From the NCBI RefSeq assembly GCF_904849725.1, contig NC_058518.1:411687081-411751080 (forward strand): a stretch of 64,000 bases of DNA, given 5' to 3'. Both the position numbers and the translations under genes were made by a program. Source of the DNA: Hordeum vulgare subsp. vulgare. Its lineage: Eukaryota; Streptophyta; Magnoliopsida; Poales; Poaceae. This document shows, piece by piece, positions 47,112 through 60,303 of the stretch. Under the pieces are notes generated by a model. That model was not told the origin of the DNA. It ran no database searches and saw only the letters and a list, made by a program, of their open reading frames with translations. Each line of letters starts with the position of its first letter. Positions within the stretch are counted from its first letter, which is position 1.

Positions 47112-48910
47112 CATATAGGGAGCCGCCCAATCCGGAGTAGCACGAAGAGCCGCCACGAGTTGAGACTCGGGATCTGGCACCGCCAAACCTTCCTGTGAAG
47201 GCAGTCTTACCGAAGGGTTATGTAATACATCCAAAAAGACATTGGAAGGTTTGTGAACCAAGACGGTAAAGAGCATCCGCTGCTTCGTTAAGTCGCCAGT
47301 CGATATGATCCACTTGATAGCCATGAAAATGACCCGCTACATCTGACACGGCTCGCCTGTAAGCCGCCATTAAGGGATCTCTTGAATCCGAGGTGCCAGA
47401 AACCTGTTGTGCCACCAAATCTGATTCGCCCAAACATCTGACTCGTGTGAGGTTCATCTCTTTGGAGAGTCGCAATCCATGGAGCAAGGCTTCATACTCT
47501 GCTGCATTGTTGGTACATGGGAACATGAGCCGGAGGACATAGCAAAAAATTTCACCCTGAGGCGAAGTTATCACCACGCCAGCCCCCGAGCCTTCCAGTT
47601 GCCTAGATCCGTCGAAATAGATGGTCCAATAGGTAAGATCAGGCCTATCCTCTGGGATTTGCAACTCGGTCCAATCATTTATGAAGTCCACCAATGCTTG
47701 AAATTTAATGGCCCTACGGGGAGTATACTGCACGTGATGGGGCCCTAACTCAATGGCCCACTTAGCAATCCTCCCGGTTGCTTCTCGATTTTGTATGATG
47801 TTGCCAAGGGGGCAGAACTGACGACCGTGATGGGATGTTCCTGGAAGTAGTGTTTCAGCTTCCGACTTGCCACAAACACCCCAAAGACCAGCTTCTGCCA
47901 ATGCGGGTAGCGTTGTTTGGAGAGGGTCAGGACCTCGCTGATAAAATATATTGGTCGTTGGACTGGATATTCCTTTCCTTCTTCCTTCCGCTCGACAGCC
48001 ACTGCCACGCTAACTGCCTTGGAATTGGCCGCGATGTACAAGAGCATAGGCTCTGTGTCCATCGGAGCCGCCAATACTGGCAGGTTAACTAATTGTCACT
48101 TCAAGGCTTCAAAGGCTTCGTTGGCTTCGTGTGTCCATACAAATTGATCAGTTTTCTTGAGCAACTGATAGAGAGGGATGGCCTTCTCCCCGAGGCGACT
48201 TATAACACGGCTTAGGGCTGCGATACGACCCGCCATGTGCTGGACTTGGTTAATGTTAGCCGGCTTCCCTAGTGAAGTAATTGCTTCAATTTTGTCCGTG
48301 TTGGCTTCAATGCCGCGTTCCGACACCAAAAAACCCAATAACTTTCCTACAGGAACACCAAACACACACTTGGTGGGATTAAGCCTCATCTGGTAGACAC
48401 GCAACTTGTCAAAAGTTTCCTTGAGATCCTCCAAAAGAGACTCTTTCTTTTGAGATCTGACCACAATGTCGTCCACGTAAGCGTGGACATTACGACCGAT
48501 CTAGTTATGCAAACAATTTTGGATGCAACGCTGGTAAGTCGCCCCCGCACTCTTGAGCTCGAACGAAATAGACACGTAACAGAAGGCTCCGAAGGGGGTT
48601 ATGAAGGATGTATTCTCCTGGTTTGCCACCGCCATCTTGATCTGGTGGTACCCTGAATAAGCATCCAAGAAACACAAACGCTCGCAACCCGCCGTTGAAT
48701 CAATGATTTGATCAATGCGGGGAAGGGCGAAGGGATCCTTCGGACAGGCTCTGTTGAGGTCGGTGTAGTCGATGCACATGCGGAAAGTGTTGTTCTTTCT
48801 GAGCACCAAGACCGGTTTAGCCAACCATTCAGGATGGAAAACCTCAATGATAAACCCGGCGGCCAAAAGCCGGGCAACTTCCTCTTCGATCGCCTTACGA
48901 CACTCCTCAT
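47112..48910 (-). pseudogene. pol: Tat RT and dual RNase H, several stops and frameshifts
   Basis: Reading from high to low: RT starts at about 48866 (GFIIEVFHPEWLAKPVLV), with D in FLDAYSGYHQI, then a TAG stop near 48498-48500 just before AYVDDIVV, the catalytic motif. The RT thumb and connection continue to a TGA near 48093-48095. A first RNase H-like region (LLYIAANSKAVS...YPHWQKL) follows, then a frame change at about 47745-47900. The second RNase H runs 47700-47270 (YFDGSRQLEGSGAG; NNAAEYEALLHGL; NEAADALYRLG). A further frameshift near 47270-47325 leads into the integrase linker. Two RNase H domains mark the Tat lineage. The first RNase H has lost the usual D in LY.A.S. Confidence 0.85.
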
Positions 48911-49061
48911 TAAACCTGCGAAGGTACTATCGGACTGGCTTCACTTTGGGGTCAGTATTAAGATGGTGCTCAGCAAATTCTCCCGGTACACCTGGCATGT
49001 CAGAAGGTTTCCATGCGAAGATGTCCCGATTCTCACGGATGAATTCGATGAGCGCACTTTC

Positions 49062-49697
49062 TTATTTGGGATCCAGACCCGTCCCAATAGTGAACGGCTT
49101 GGTGGAGTCGCTAGGCGTGAAGTCTATGACCTTGGTATCGTCCATCGGTTTAAACTTGAGGGGTGGCTCAGAGTCGATCGTTGGCCTCTTGAGCGGCATC
49201 ATGTCAGTCGGATCAACATTGGATTGGTGAAATTTGAGCTCTTCAGCCGCGCAAGCCGACACGGCATAAGCCGCGTCTCCCTCTTCGCATTCTTGGGCTA
49301 TCTTTCTGTCTCCGCTTATTGTAATAGGTCCCTTAGGGCCAGGCATCTTGAGTTTGAGATAAACATAGCATGGGCGAGCCATGAATCGGGCGTAAGTCGG
49401 TCTCCCAAACAACGCGTGGTAGGGGCTCTTGATTTTGACCACCTCAAATATGAGATATTCGCTCCTGTAATTGGACACTGTGCCCAAATCCACGTTAAGT
49501 TTAATCCGCCCAATTGGATATGCCGACTTACCAGGGACGATGCTGTGGAAGACGGTGGATGATGGCATCAAGTCTTTCTCCAAGAGATTCATCCGTCGGA
49601 AAGTTTCGAAGTATAGTATGTTAATGTTGCTACCTCCATCCTTGAGGACTTTGGAAAGGGTGTATCCTCCAACTTGGGGAGCCACGACCAAAGCCAA
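49062..49697 (-). pseudogene. Tat aspartic protease region
   Basis: A 212-codon open stretch. The active-site motif reads KDGGSNINILY, the DGGS variant common in this lineage. It is followed by the hydrophobic flap and the FGRPTYARF motif, where the second ILGRP-like signature is expected. It cleaves the gag-pol polyprotein inside the particle. The frame is cut from the gag side (stop near 49700-49760) and from RT (stop near 49060). Confidence 0.75.
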
Positions 49698-50084
49698 GTC
49701 GCCAGGGTTATCTACTCGCGGTGGGTGATCCTCCCTACTCCAGGTTATGAGCTGTTCAGACTAGTGAAGGTACCGGGGAAGCGCCGGCTCGACCACGCTG
49801 AAGGTTCTATGCTTCACCTTCTGATCCCGCTTATAGGTGCTGGTGGTGAACACGTGATACTGCCCGCTGTTCAGTTGCTTAGGGTTATTCTGGAAACCGC
49901 CACGATCATCATGTCGCTGGGGATCCCCTTGCGGGGATGGTTGCTGAAACACTCCTGGCGGGTTGTACTGCTGTTGGTTGTGAACTTTGTATTGTCCACT
50001 GTTGGGTTGCGACCCGCCCTATGGACCCGGGTTAGGAAAGCCGCCGAACGGATTTTGGTGCGACCCAGGCGTGCCGAGCTACTC

Positions 50085-52418
50085 TTATCGCTGGCCCTGA
50101 TCGCCACACTGGCCTTTTTTGAGCGCCTCGGCCCGGAACTCCTGCATTATGTAGCAATCCTCCCAAGAATGAGTCGCCGGCCCCTCAGCCGTAGCATGCT
50201 GTGAACAAGGGCCTTTGAGCATCTCATGATAATTGCGCAGCTTCTTCCCACCGAAACCCCACTTCTTGTGATGCTGGTTATTGTTGTCGGTATTGGTATT
50301 AGCAACGAAATCTAGGGGACCCTCCTGTTGTCTCCTTTTTCCTTGCCCACCATGATGATGGTTGCCCCGGCCCTGAAACTGGGAATGGCCCTTCGACGAC
50401 TCGCCCCTCCTGGAGGTGCTAAACTTGTCGTCGTCCTCTCCAGGATCCTTGGTGTCATCTGACTCGACATATCTGGTGAGGGTATCCGTCAAGTCGCCCA
50501 TGCCTTGTACTTTACGCTTAAGTCGCCCCAATTTCAGCACTAGAGGCTCATAATGACAGTTTTTCTCCAGGATCAACATTGCATGAGCCGCCAAGATGCC
50601 CTTTGATCAATGAATAACTTCTGCAACTCGCCGAGTCCAATGATGGGCCGACTCATCCGGCCGCTGAACGCAGTGTTGCAAGTCAACAATGGTCATCGGG
50701 CGTTTGCAAGTCCCTCTGAAATTCTTGATGAAGCGCTCTTTTAGTTCTGCCCAAGTGTTGATGGAGTTAGGCGGTAAATTTTTTAACCATGCACGTGTCG
50801 TTCCTTCGAGCATCATATTAAAATACTTGGCGCAAACGTCCTCATTTACGTCGAGCATGTCCATCGCAAGCTCGTAACTCTTGATCTATGACCCTGGTTC
50901 GAGATGTGGCGAGTAATTAGGCACCTTCCTGTTTCCTTTGAAGTCCTTCGGCATCCGCTCATTGTGTAGAGCGGGCGCGAGACATGACACTCCAATGTGC
51001 TTGCCTCCGGCGTCGAGGGGCACGCGAGGTGTCGGGGTGTAAGCTAGATAAACCTTACCCATTGCGGCTGCTGTTTGTATCTGACGAGCAGCTCGCGCCG
51101 CGTCCATGATGTCTTGGGCTCTTGTGTCGGGCATACCAAGTGGGTCATTTTGAGGAAGGCGTCGTTGCCCACTGGTTACTGCGGGTAAGTCCTCGTGGCG
51201 ACTTGTGGTGTGACTCGCCTGAGCCATGGAGTGTAACCGGTCGAGGCTATGAGAATACTGCGCATGCTGGACCACGGCAGTCTTTAGCATCTCGATGGCG
51301 TTTCTCGCCTCTATCTCGGGCGGGGAGTTTCTGTAAATCGGGAGGAACTCCAGGTGGCGAGTTGCCGCCAGCACATTATCCACGGGATTTGAGAAGTGGC
51401 CTCGTGGCGTCTGGAAACGAGTCGCATGGGCATCCATTGGTTGAGGCGGTGGCGGGTTAGGTGGTTGAACCGGACCTCCCCTCGGAACAACTTGTAAAGG
51501 TCGATCAGGGCCCGCCCCAAGGGTGCACGGGGTGTCGAAGAGGCGAGTTGGGTATAGGTCGGCCGGGATGCGTCCATGGTGTCTCCTTTGGTGAACGGCG
51601 TCGGACGCATGCTATTGTCTGTCGAGCCGCCAGCCTTCGGCGTTCACCCGTTCCGTCTCTGCTGTGATCGCAGCCTGCAGCGCCTCTACCCTGGCGGCTT
51701 CTTCTTTCATGTCCCACTAAGCTTTGGCCATTGCCTCCCGCAGCTTCGCCAGTTCGGCATTGATCGACTCCTAATTCTCGGGCGTGACGGCGGTCGCCAT
51801 GAGCCTGGCAACCTCCGCCGCTAACTCCGCCATGGTTTGAGCTGGGGTTTTCGACGTCCCGCCGGTCTCGTTGTTGCCGGTCGGGTTTTGCTGAGGCTGT
51901 GCCGCCCCTGCCATATAGATGGCGATTTGTCGATGGGATCTCTCAAGGATCTCGGGGTCCATCGCCAGTAACAGCCCTCCGAGTTGCCCTTCGTGAAGAG
52001 GATGAATTGAATCTGTCTCGCCCATGGACGACTCGCCGTCTGAATTGACGGGGGTGACCTTCTGGGTGGCCGATTCGTCTTGTACATCGTTTCCCTGCGT
52101 AAAACCGACGAAAGCGCGGCGACTCCTGTCCTGTCGTGTGATGGGGAGGACGTACCTGGCCGGCTCGACGATGTCGGTGGAGGTGTCCGGCTCTCGCACG
52201 GGTGTTCCAATCATGCCGATGAAGATGTTGATCTTGCCGAAGGGGACTCTGTAATCAGATTCGACTGAATCGGCTTCTGGCCTCCACAGCGAGTTGTCGA
52301 TGTAGTACCTTCCGCGACGGCTCTTCGTCATGATGCCGACCGCATAGCTTTCTGACCCTGGTAGGGATCCCTTTGAGAACTCAACTCCACCGTGCGCTAG
52401 CCCAACGGTGGGCACCAA
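50085..52418 (-). pseudogene. gag: Tat gag, broken into several pieces
   Basis: Three main open pieces: 52418-51771, 51437-50886 and 50864-50085 (the last interrupted near 50600). The first starts within the PBS, so its true start is unclear; it is Ser/Asp/Glu-rich. The third holds the gag core (EGTTRAWLKNLPPNSINTWA; ELKERFIKNFRG; DESAHHWTRR) and a C/H-rich segment (CSQH...H.WEDC) in place of a classic zinc knuckle. The middle piece is disordered-looking. Stops at about 51768, 50883 and 50604 make it non-functional. Confidence 0.8.
52402..52418 (-). other. Tat element primer binding site
   Basis: On the minus strand TTGGTGCCCACCGTTGG, one base from the LTR end at 52420. It sets the 5' end and orientation. 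Confidence 0.8.
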
Positions 52419-52419
52419 C

Positions 52420-52886
52420 TGTCATGGTTTTGTCGCGGCAGGTGTCCTCGTGAAAGGACTTAAAGATGAAGCCATCGCACCTTAGTGGCGACTCAAAGGG
52501 GGTGAGCGAAAGCGAGACTCGGATTTACCCAGGTTCGGCCCCTCGTGTGGAGGTAAGAGCCTACGTCTTGCTTTGTGTAGATTGATGATGGTTTCGATTA
52601 CAATGAGGGCGTAACTCGCCTGACCTGGCTCTTGATGATTTCTAACCTGCCTGTTCTTTCCCAGGGACTCGCCTTTATATACAAGTCAAGACCCTAGGGT
52701 TTACAAGAGTCTTCGCTATGCTACGAATCGTAGCTTTCCCTATCTCTAAGTCGTCGTGTCCTTTAACACTGGGAACCCCCTTGCCAGTCTATCTTCTGTA
52801 TAACTCTTGAACCGCCATCCGCCTCCTGGGCCAAGGGCTGCACCTCCAATGGTTGAGTCGCCCTTTTGATGACCCGGGCCATCTGG
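52420..52886 (-). repeat. Tat element 5' LTR, truncated
   Basis: 467 bp collinear with 29572-30038 (TGTCATGGTTTTGTCGCGG...). The last ~32 bp of the LTR, and any TSD, are missing where Copia RNase H resumes. Confidence 0.85.
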
Positions 52887-53194
52887 TACGTTGTCATGGA
52901 GGTCTTGCAAGCAAACAATAGTGACGATGTCAACTATGGAAGCAGAACTAACTGCTTTAGATAGAGCCATTGTTGAGGCAGAATGGCTACGTGAGCTCTT
53001 GATGGACTTGCCTGTGGTTGAAAAACATGTACCGGCTGTTCTTATTAATCGTGACAACCAAACGGTTATCGCTAAGTGAATAATTCTAAGAATAACGCGA
53101 AGTCATCAAGACACGTGAAGAGACATTTGAAATCTATCAGGAAGTTCAGAAACTCCGGAGTAATAACCATTACGTATATTCAAACACACAAAAC
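52887..53194 (+). pseudogene. Copia RNase H, right of Tat insertion
   Basis: The frame LSWRSCKQTIVTMSTMEAEL (about 52891-52960) is the conserved end of Copia RNase H, with the catalytic region MEAEL and the motif NRDNQTVIAK. A one-base loss at about 53078 shifts the frame, but the following text (SSRHVKRHLKSIR) is still recognisable. The piece ends at the AAAAC target site of the Angela element and resumes at 62125. It belongs to the plus-strand host Copia whose left part is at 29540. Confidence 0.8.
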
Positions 53195-55013
53195 TGTTGG
53201 AATTATGCCCTAGAGGCAATAATAAATATAGTTATTATTATAATTCATGTATCAAGATAATCGTTTATTATCCATGTTATAATTGTATTGAATGAAGACT
53301 CATTTACATGTGTGGATACATAGACAAAACACCGTCCCTAGCAAGCCTCTAGTTGGCTAGCTAGTTGATCAAAGATAGTCAGTGTCTTCTGATTATGAAC
53401 AAAGTGTTGTTGCTTGATAACTGGATCATGTCATTAGGAGAATCACGTGATGGACTAGACCCAAACTAATAGACGTAGCATGTTGATCGTGTCATTTTGT
53501 TGCTACTGTTTTCTGCGTGTCAAGTATTTATTCCTATGACCATGAGATCATATAACTCACTGACACCGGAGGAATGCTTTGTGTGTATCAAACGTCGCAA
53601 CGTAACTGGGTGACTATAAAGATGCTCTACAAGTATCTCCGAAGGTGTTAGTTGAGTTAGTATGGATCAAGACTGGGATTTGTCACTCCGTGTGACGGAG
53701 AGGTATCTCGGGGCCCACTCGGTAATACAACATCACACACAAGCCTTGCAAGCAATGTGACTTAGTGAAGGTTGCGGGATCTTGTATTACGGAACGAGTA
53801 AAGAGACTTGCCGGTGAACGAGATTGAAATAGGTATGCGGATACTGACGATCGAATCTCGGGCAAGTAACATACCGAAGGACAAAGGGAATGACATACGG
53901 GATTATATGAATCCTTGGCACTGAGGTTCAAACGATAAGATCTTCGTAGAATATGTATGATCCAATATGGGCATCCAGGTCCCACTGTTGGATATTGACC
54001 GAGGAGTCTCTCGGGTCATGTCTACATAGTTCTCGAACCCGCAGGGTCTGCACACTTAAGGTTCGACGTTGTTTTATGCGTATTTGAGTTATATGGTTGG
54101 TTACCGAATGTTGTTCGGAGTCCCGGATGAGATCACGGACGTCACGAGGGTTTCCGGAATGGTCCGGAAATGAAGATTGATATATAGGATGACCTCATTT
54201 GATTACCGGAAGGTTTTCGAAGTTACCGGGAATGTACCGGGAATGACGAATGGGTTCCGGGAGTTCACCGGGGGGGCAACCCACCCCGGGGAAGCCCATA
54301 GGCCTTGAGGGTGGAACACCAGCCCTTAGTGGGCTGGTGGGACAGCCCAAAAGGGCCCTATGCGCCTAGGAAAGAAAATCAAAGAGAAAAGAAAAAAAAA
54401 GAGGAGGTGGGAAGGGAAGGAAGGACTCCCACCCACCAAACCAAGTCCAACTCGGTTTGGGGGCGGAGCCTTCCCCCTTGGACTCGGCCGACCCCCTTGG
54501 GGCTCCTTGAGCCCCAAGGCAAGGTCCCCTCCCTCCCACCTATATATACGGAGGTTTTAGGGCTGATTTGAGACGACTTTTCCACGGCAGCCCGACCACA
54601 TACCTCCACGGTTTTTCCTCTAGATCGCGTTTCTGCGGAGCTCGGGCGGAGCCCTGCTGAGACAAGGTCATCACCAACCTCCGGAACGCCGTCACACTGC
54701 CGGAGAACTCTTCTACCTCTCCGTCTCTCTTGCTGGATCAAGAAGGCCGAGATCATCGTCGAGCTGTACGTGTGTTGAACGCGGAGGTGCCGTCCGTTCG
54801 GTACTAGATCATGGGACTGATCGCGGGATTGTTCGCGGGGCGGATCGAGGGACGTGAGGACGTTCCACTACATCAACCGCGTTCACTAATGCTTCTGTTG
54901 TACGATATACAAGGGTACTTAGATCACTCATCCCCTGTCGTAGATGGACATCACCATGATAGGTCTTCGTGCGCGTAGGAAAATTTTTGTTTCCCATGCG
55001 ACGTTCCCCAACA
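53195..55013 (+). repeat. Angela 5' LTR
   Basis: 1819 bp. TATA box TATATATAC at 54541-54549, followed by the transcribed R/U5 side. An A-run and purine tract lie at 54365-54425. Confidence 0.95.
54541..54548 (+). promoter_or_regulatory. TATA box in Angela 5' LTR
   Basis: CCTATATATACGG, conserved at 61648-61655 in the 3' LTR. BARE/WIS elements are transcribed from LTR TATA boxes of this kind. Confidence 0.7.
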
Positions 55014-56268
55014 GTGGCATCATGAGCTAGGTTCATGCGTAGATGTCTTCTCGAGTAGAACACAAAAGTTTTTGTGGGCCGTGATGTGCGTTTTGCTGCC
55101 CTCCTTAGTCTTTTCTTGATTCCACGGTATTGTTGGATTGAAGCGGCTTGGACCGACATTACTCGTACGCTTACGAGAGACTGGTTTCATCGCTACGAGT
55201 AACCCCGTTGCTCAAAGATGACTGGCAAGTGTCGGTTTCTCCAACTTTAGTTGAATCAGATTTGACCGAGGAGGTCCTTGGATGAGGTTAAATAGCAACT
55301 CATATATCTCCGTTGTGGTGTTTGTGTAAGTAAGATGCGATCCTACTAGATACCCATGGTCACCACGTAAAACATGCAACAACAAAATTAGAGGACGTCT
55401 AACTTGTTTTTGCAGGGTATGATTGTGATGTTATATGGCCAACGATGTGATGTGATATATTGGATGTATGAGATGATCATGTTGTAATAGTAAATATCGA
55501 CTTGCACGTCGATGGTACGGCAACCGACAGGAGCCATAGGGTTGTCTTTATACTAACGTTTGTGCTTGCAGATGCGTTTAATATTTTGCTAGGATGTAGC
55601 TTTAGTAGTAATAGCATGAGTAGCACGACAACCCTGATGGCAACACGTTGATGGAGATCATGGTGTGGCGCCGGTGACAAGAAGATCGTGCCGGTGCTTT
55701 GGTGATGGAGATCAAGAAGCACGTGATGATGGCCATATCATGTCACTTATGAATTGCATGTGATGTTAATCCTTTTATGCACCTTATTTTGCTTAGAACG
55801 ACGGTAGCATTATGAGGTGATCTCTCACTAAAATTTCAAGACAAAATTGCGTTCTCCCCGACTGTGCACCGTTGCTATAGTTCGTCGTTTCGAGACACCA
55901 CGTGATGATCGGGTGTGATAGACTCAACGTTCACATACAACGGGTGCAAAACAGTTGCGCACGCGGAACACTCGGGTTAAGCTTGACGAGCCTAGCATGT
56001 GCAGACATGGCCTCGGAACACATGAGACCGAAAGGTCGATCATGAATCATATAGATGATATGATTAGCATAGGGATGCTTACCACTGAAACTATACTCAA
56101 CTCACGTGATGATCGGACTTGAGCTAGTATAAGTGGATCATGAACCACTCAAATGACTGGAGAGATGTACTTTTTGAGTGGGAGTTTAGCGAATAATTTG
56201 ATTAAGTTAAACTCTAATTATCTTGAACATAGTCTAAGTCCACTTTGAATATATTTGTGTTGTAGATC
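55014..56268 (+). other. Angela PBS and untranslated leader
   Basis: A PBS-like TGGCATCATGAGCTAGG at 55015-55031 resembles the initiator-Met site TGGTATCAGAGC with changes. About 1.2 kb of leader without a supported ORF follows, as in BARE-1. Confidence 0.8.
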
Positions 56269-59200
56269 ATGGCTCACGCTAGAGTCATCCTGAATTTTAA
56301 TACGTTCCTAGAGAAAGCTAAGTTGAAAGATGATGGAAGCAACTTTGTAGACTGGGCTCGTAATCTTAAGCTAATCTTACAAGCTGGGAAGAAGGATTAT
56401 GTCCTTAATGCTGCGCTAGGATATGAACCACCCGCTACGGCTGATCAGGATGTTAAGAATGCTTGGTTGGCACGTAAGGAGGACTACTCAATAGTTCAAT
56501 GTGCAGTCTTGTATGGCTTAGAACCGGGACTTCAACGTTGCTTTGAGCGTCATGGAGCATTTGAGATGTTCCAGGAGTTGAAGTTTATCTTTCAGAAGAA
56601 CGCCCGGATCGAGAGGTATGAGACCTCCGATAAATTCTATGCTTGCAAAATGGAGGAAAACTCGTATGTCAGTGAACATGTGCTCAAAATGTCTGGGTAC
56701 TCAAACCGTCTAGCTGAGCTAGGGATTGAACTCCCGCAAGAGGCTATCACTGACAGAATCCTTCAATCACTGCCACCAAGCTATAAATGCTTTGTGTTGA
56801 ACTACAACATGCAAGGGATGAACAAGTCTCCCCGCGAGTTGTTTGCGATGCTGAAAGTCGCAGAGTCTGAACTCCGTAAAGAACATCAAGTGTTGATGGT
56901 GAATAAGACCACTAGTTTCGAGAGAAACGGCAAAGGCAAGAAGGGTAATTCGAAGAAGAGCGGCAAGCCTGTTGCCAATCCGACGAAGAAACCCAAAGCT
57001 GGACCTAAGCCTAAAACGGAGTGTTACTATTGCAAGGGTATGGGTCACTGGAAGCGCAATTGCCCCAAGTATCTGGCAGATAAGAAGGCGGCCAAAGAAA
57101 AATCAGGTATATTTGATATACATGTTATTGATTTGTACTTAACCGGCTCTCGTAGTAGTGCCTGGGTATTCGATACCGGTTCTGTTGCTCATATTTGCAA
57201 CTCGAAACAGGAACTGCGGAATAGACGAAGGCTGGCGAAAGATGAAGTGACGATGCGCGTAGGAAATGGTTCCAAGGTTGATGCAATCGCCGTCGGCACA
57301 GTTTCACTTCAGTTACCATCAGGATTAGTGATGAACTTAAATCATTGTTATTTAGTGCCTGCATTGAGCATGAACATTATATCTGGATCTTGTTTATTGC
57401 GAGACGGTTACTCTTTTAAGTCAGAGAATAATGGTTGTTCTATTTCTATGAGTAACATCTTTTATGGTCATGCACCTAATGTGAGAGGATTGTTCATATT
57501 GAATCTTGATAGCGATACGCATATACATAACATTGAGACCAAAAGAGTTAGAGTTAACAATGATAGCGCCATATTTTTGTGGCACTGCCGCTTAGGTCAT
57601 ATTGGTGTAAAGCGCATGAAGAAACTCCATGCTGATGGACTTTTGGAGTCACTTGACTTTGATTCACTTGACACGTGCGAACCATGCCTCATGGGCAAGA
57701 TGACTAAGACTCCGTTCTCTGGAACAATGGAGCGTGCAAGTGACTTGCTGGAAATCATACATACCGATGTGTGTGGTCCGATGAGCGTGGAGGCACGCGG
57801 CGGATATCGTTATTTTCTCACCTTCACTGACGATTTGAGTAGATATGGTTATGTCTACTTGATGAAGCACAAGTCTGAAACATTTGAAAAGTTCAAGCAA
57901 TTTCAGAGTGAAGTGGAAAATCATCGTAACAAGAAGATCAAGTTCCTACGGTCTGATCGTGGGGGTGAATATCTGAGTTTCGAGTTTGGTACTCACTTAA
58001 GACAATGTGGAATAGTTTCACAGTTAACACCGCCTGGAACACCACAGCGTAATGGTGTGTCCGAACGTCGTAATCGTACTCTATTAGAGATGGTGCGATC
58101 TATGATGTCTCTTACTGATTTGCCGTTATCGTTTTGGGGTTATGCATTAGAAATAGCTGCATTCACTTTAAATAGGGCACCATCAAAATCCGTTGAGACG
58201 ACACCATACGAACTGTGGTATGGCAAAAGGCCAAAGTTGTCGTTTCTTAAAGTTTGGGGATGTGATGCTTATGTCAAAAAGCTTCAGCCTGAAAAGCTGG
58301 AACCCAAAGCGGAAAAGTGCGTCTTCATAGGTTACCCAAAAGAGACAGTTGGGTACACCTTCTATCTCAAATCCGAGGGCAAAGTGTTTGTTGCTAAAAA
58401 CGGAGCTTTTCTCGAGAAGGAGTTTCTCTCGAGAGAATTGAGTGGGAGGAAGATAGAACATGACGAGGTTGTCGAACCTCTCATCCCTCTGGATGGTGGC
58501 GTAGGGCAAGGGGAAACCTCTGTCGTTGCGACGCCGGTTGAGGAGGAAGTTAATGATGATGATCATGAAACTCCAGTTCAAGTTTCTGTCGAACCACGCA
58601 GGTCGACGAGACCACGTGCTGCTCCAGAGTGGTACGGTAATCCCGTCTTATCAATCATGTTGTTAGACAACAATGAACCTGCGAATTATGAAGAAGCAAT
58701 GGTGGGCCCAGATTCCAACAAATGGCTAGAAGCCATTAAGTCCGAGATAGGATCCATGTATGAGAACAGAGTGTGGACTTTGGAGGTACTACCTGAGGGC
58801 CGCAAGGCTATTCAGAACAAATGGATCTTTAAGAGGAAGACGGACGCTGACGGCAATGTGACCGTTTATAAAGCTCGACTTGTGGCAAAGGGTTTTTCAC
58901 AAGTTCAAGGAGTTGACTACGATGAGACATTCTCACCCGTAGCGATGCCTAAGTCCGTCAGAATCATGTTAGCAATAGCTGCATTTTTCGATTATGAAAT
59001 CTGGCAGATGGATGTCAAAACGGCGTTCCTTAACGGTTTCCTTAAGGAAGAGTTGTATATGATACAACCCGAAGGTTTTGTCGATCCTAAGAATGCTAAC
59101 AAAGTGTGCAAGCTCCAGCGATCCATTTATGGACTGGCGCAAGCATCTCGGAGTTGGAACAAACGCTTTGATGAGGTGATCAAAGCATTTGGGTTTATAC

Positions 59201-60250
59201 AAGTGGTTGGAGAATCTTGTATTTACAAGAAAGTGAGTGGGAGCTTTGTGGCGTTTCTAATATTATATGTGGATGACATATTGCTGATTGGAAACAACGT
59301 GGAGTTTTTAGAGAGCATAAAGGATTACTTGAATAAGAGTTTCTCTATGAAGGACCTAGGAGAAGCTGCTTACATTCTAGGCATTAAGATCTATAGGGAG
59401 AGATCAAAACGCCTGATAGGACTTTCACAAAGCACATACCTTGATAAAGTTTTGAAGAAGTTCAAAATGGAACAGTCCAAGAAAGGGTTCTTGCCAGTTT
59501 TACAAGGTACGAGATTGAGTAAGACTCAGTGCCCAACAACTGATGAAGATAGAGAGCATATGCGCCCCGTCCCGTATGCTTCAGCCATAGGTTCTATCAT
59601 GTATGCAATGTTGTGCACTAGACCGGATGTTAGCCTGGCCATAAGTATGGCAGGTAGGTTCCAGAGTAATCCAGGAGTGGATCACTGGACAGCAGTCAAG
59701 AATATCCTAAAGTACCTGAAAAAGGACTAAGGAGATGTTTATCGTGTATGGAGGTGACGAAGAGCTCGCCGTAAAAGGTTACGTCGATGCAAGTTTTGAC
59801 ACAGATCCGGACGACTCTAAGTCGCAAACCGGATACGTATTTATTCTTAATGGGGGTGCGGTAAGCTGGTGCAGTTCCAAGCAAAGCGTCGTAGCAGATT
59901 CTACATGTGAAGCGGAGTACATGGCTGCCTCGGAGGTGGCTAAGGAGGGTGTTTGGATGAAGCAGTTCATGACGGATCTTGGAGTGGTGCCAAGCGCACT
60001 GAATCCAATAACCTTGTTCTGTGACAACACGGGTGCCATTGCCTTAGCAAAGGAACCACGGTTTCACAAGAACACCAGACACATCAAATGACGCTTCAAC
60101 CTCATCCGCGACTATGTCGAGGGAGAGGACGTAAATATATGCAAAGTGCACATGGATCTGAATGTAGCAGACCCGCTGACTAAACCTCTTCCACGGCCAA
60201 AGCATGATCAACACCAGAACTGTATGAGTGTTAGATTTATTACAATGTAA
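56269..60250 (+). pseudogene. gag-pol: Angela gag-pol polyprotein with one frameshift and one stop
   Basis: The first 1153 codons are open. Gag is residues 1-240, zinc knuckle C252-C255-H260-C265, protease D302 in FDTGS, integrase zinc finger H439, H444, C470, C473 and DDE triad D500, D563, E599. RT has D915 in WQMDVKTAF and YVDD at 1000-1003. An extra A in an A5 run at about 59717-59721 shifts the frame, giving a stop at 59728-59730. RNase H continues in the next frame (59735-60088, with SKQS, CEAEYMA, CDNTGAIALA). A TGA at 60089-60091, at a place where relatives have arginine, fits a CpG C-to-T change. The remaining C-terminus is open to a stop at 60248-60250. Only these two lesions separate it from an open frame; I give no repaired sequence. 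Confidence 0.95.
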
Positions 60251-60293
60251 ATTCACATGATGATGTGAGGGCTAGATTATTGACTCTAGTGCA

Positions 60294-60303
60294 AGTGGGA
60301 GAC
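60294..60303 (+). other. Angela polypurine tract
   Basis: AAGTGGGAGAC directly before the 3' LTR TG at 60304. It primes plus-strand synthesis. Confidence 0.85.

Larger units (their letters stand above)
29572..52886 (-). mobile_element. Tat-lineage Gypsy element (Grande/RIRE2-like), nested and decayed
   Basis: From high to low coordinate: 5' LTR (52420-52886, cut short), PBS, gag, protease, RT, two RNase H domains, integrase, 3' UTR with an antisense gene, PPT, 3' LTR (29572-30070). Dual RNase H and an antisense extra ORF between pol and the 3' LTR are known marks of the Tat lineage. About 8.5 kb of the length is an inserted Athila-like element plus two solo LTRs. The right LTR lacks its last ~35-50 bp, so no TSD can be checked. 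Confidence 0.85.

Noticed and set aside
54305..54571. Small frames in the Angela LTRs (also 61414-61678 and minus-strand partners)
   Set aside because: LTR sequence present twice with indels that change the frames. No known Angela product comes from here.
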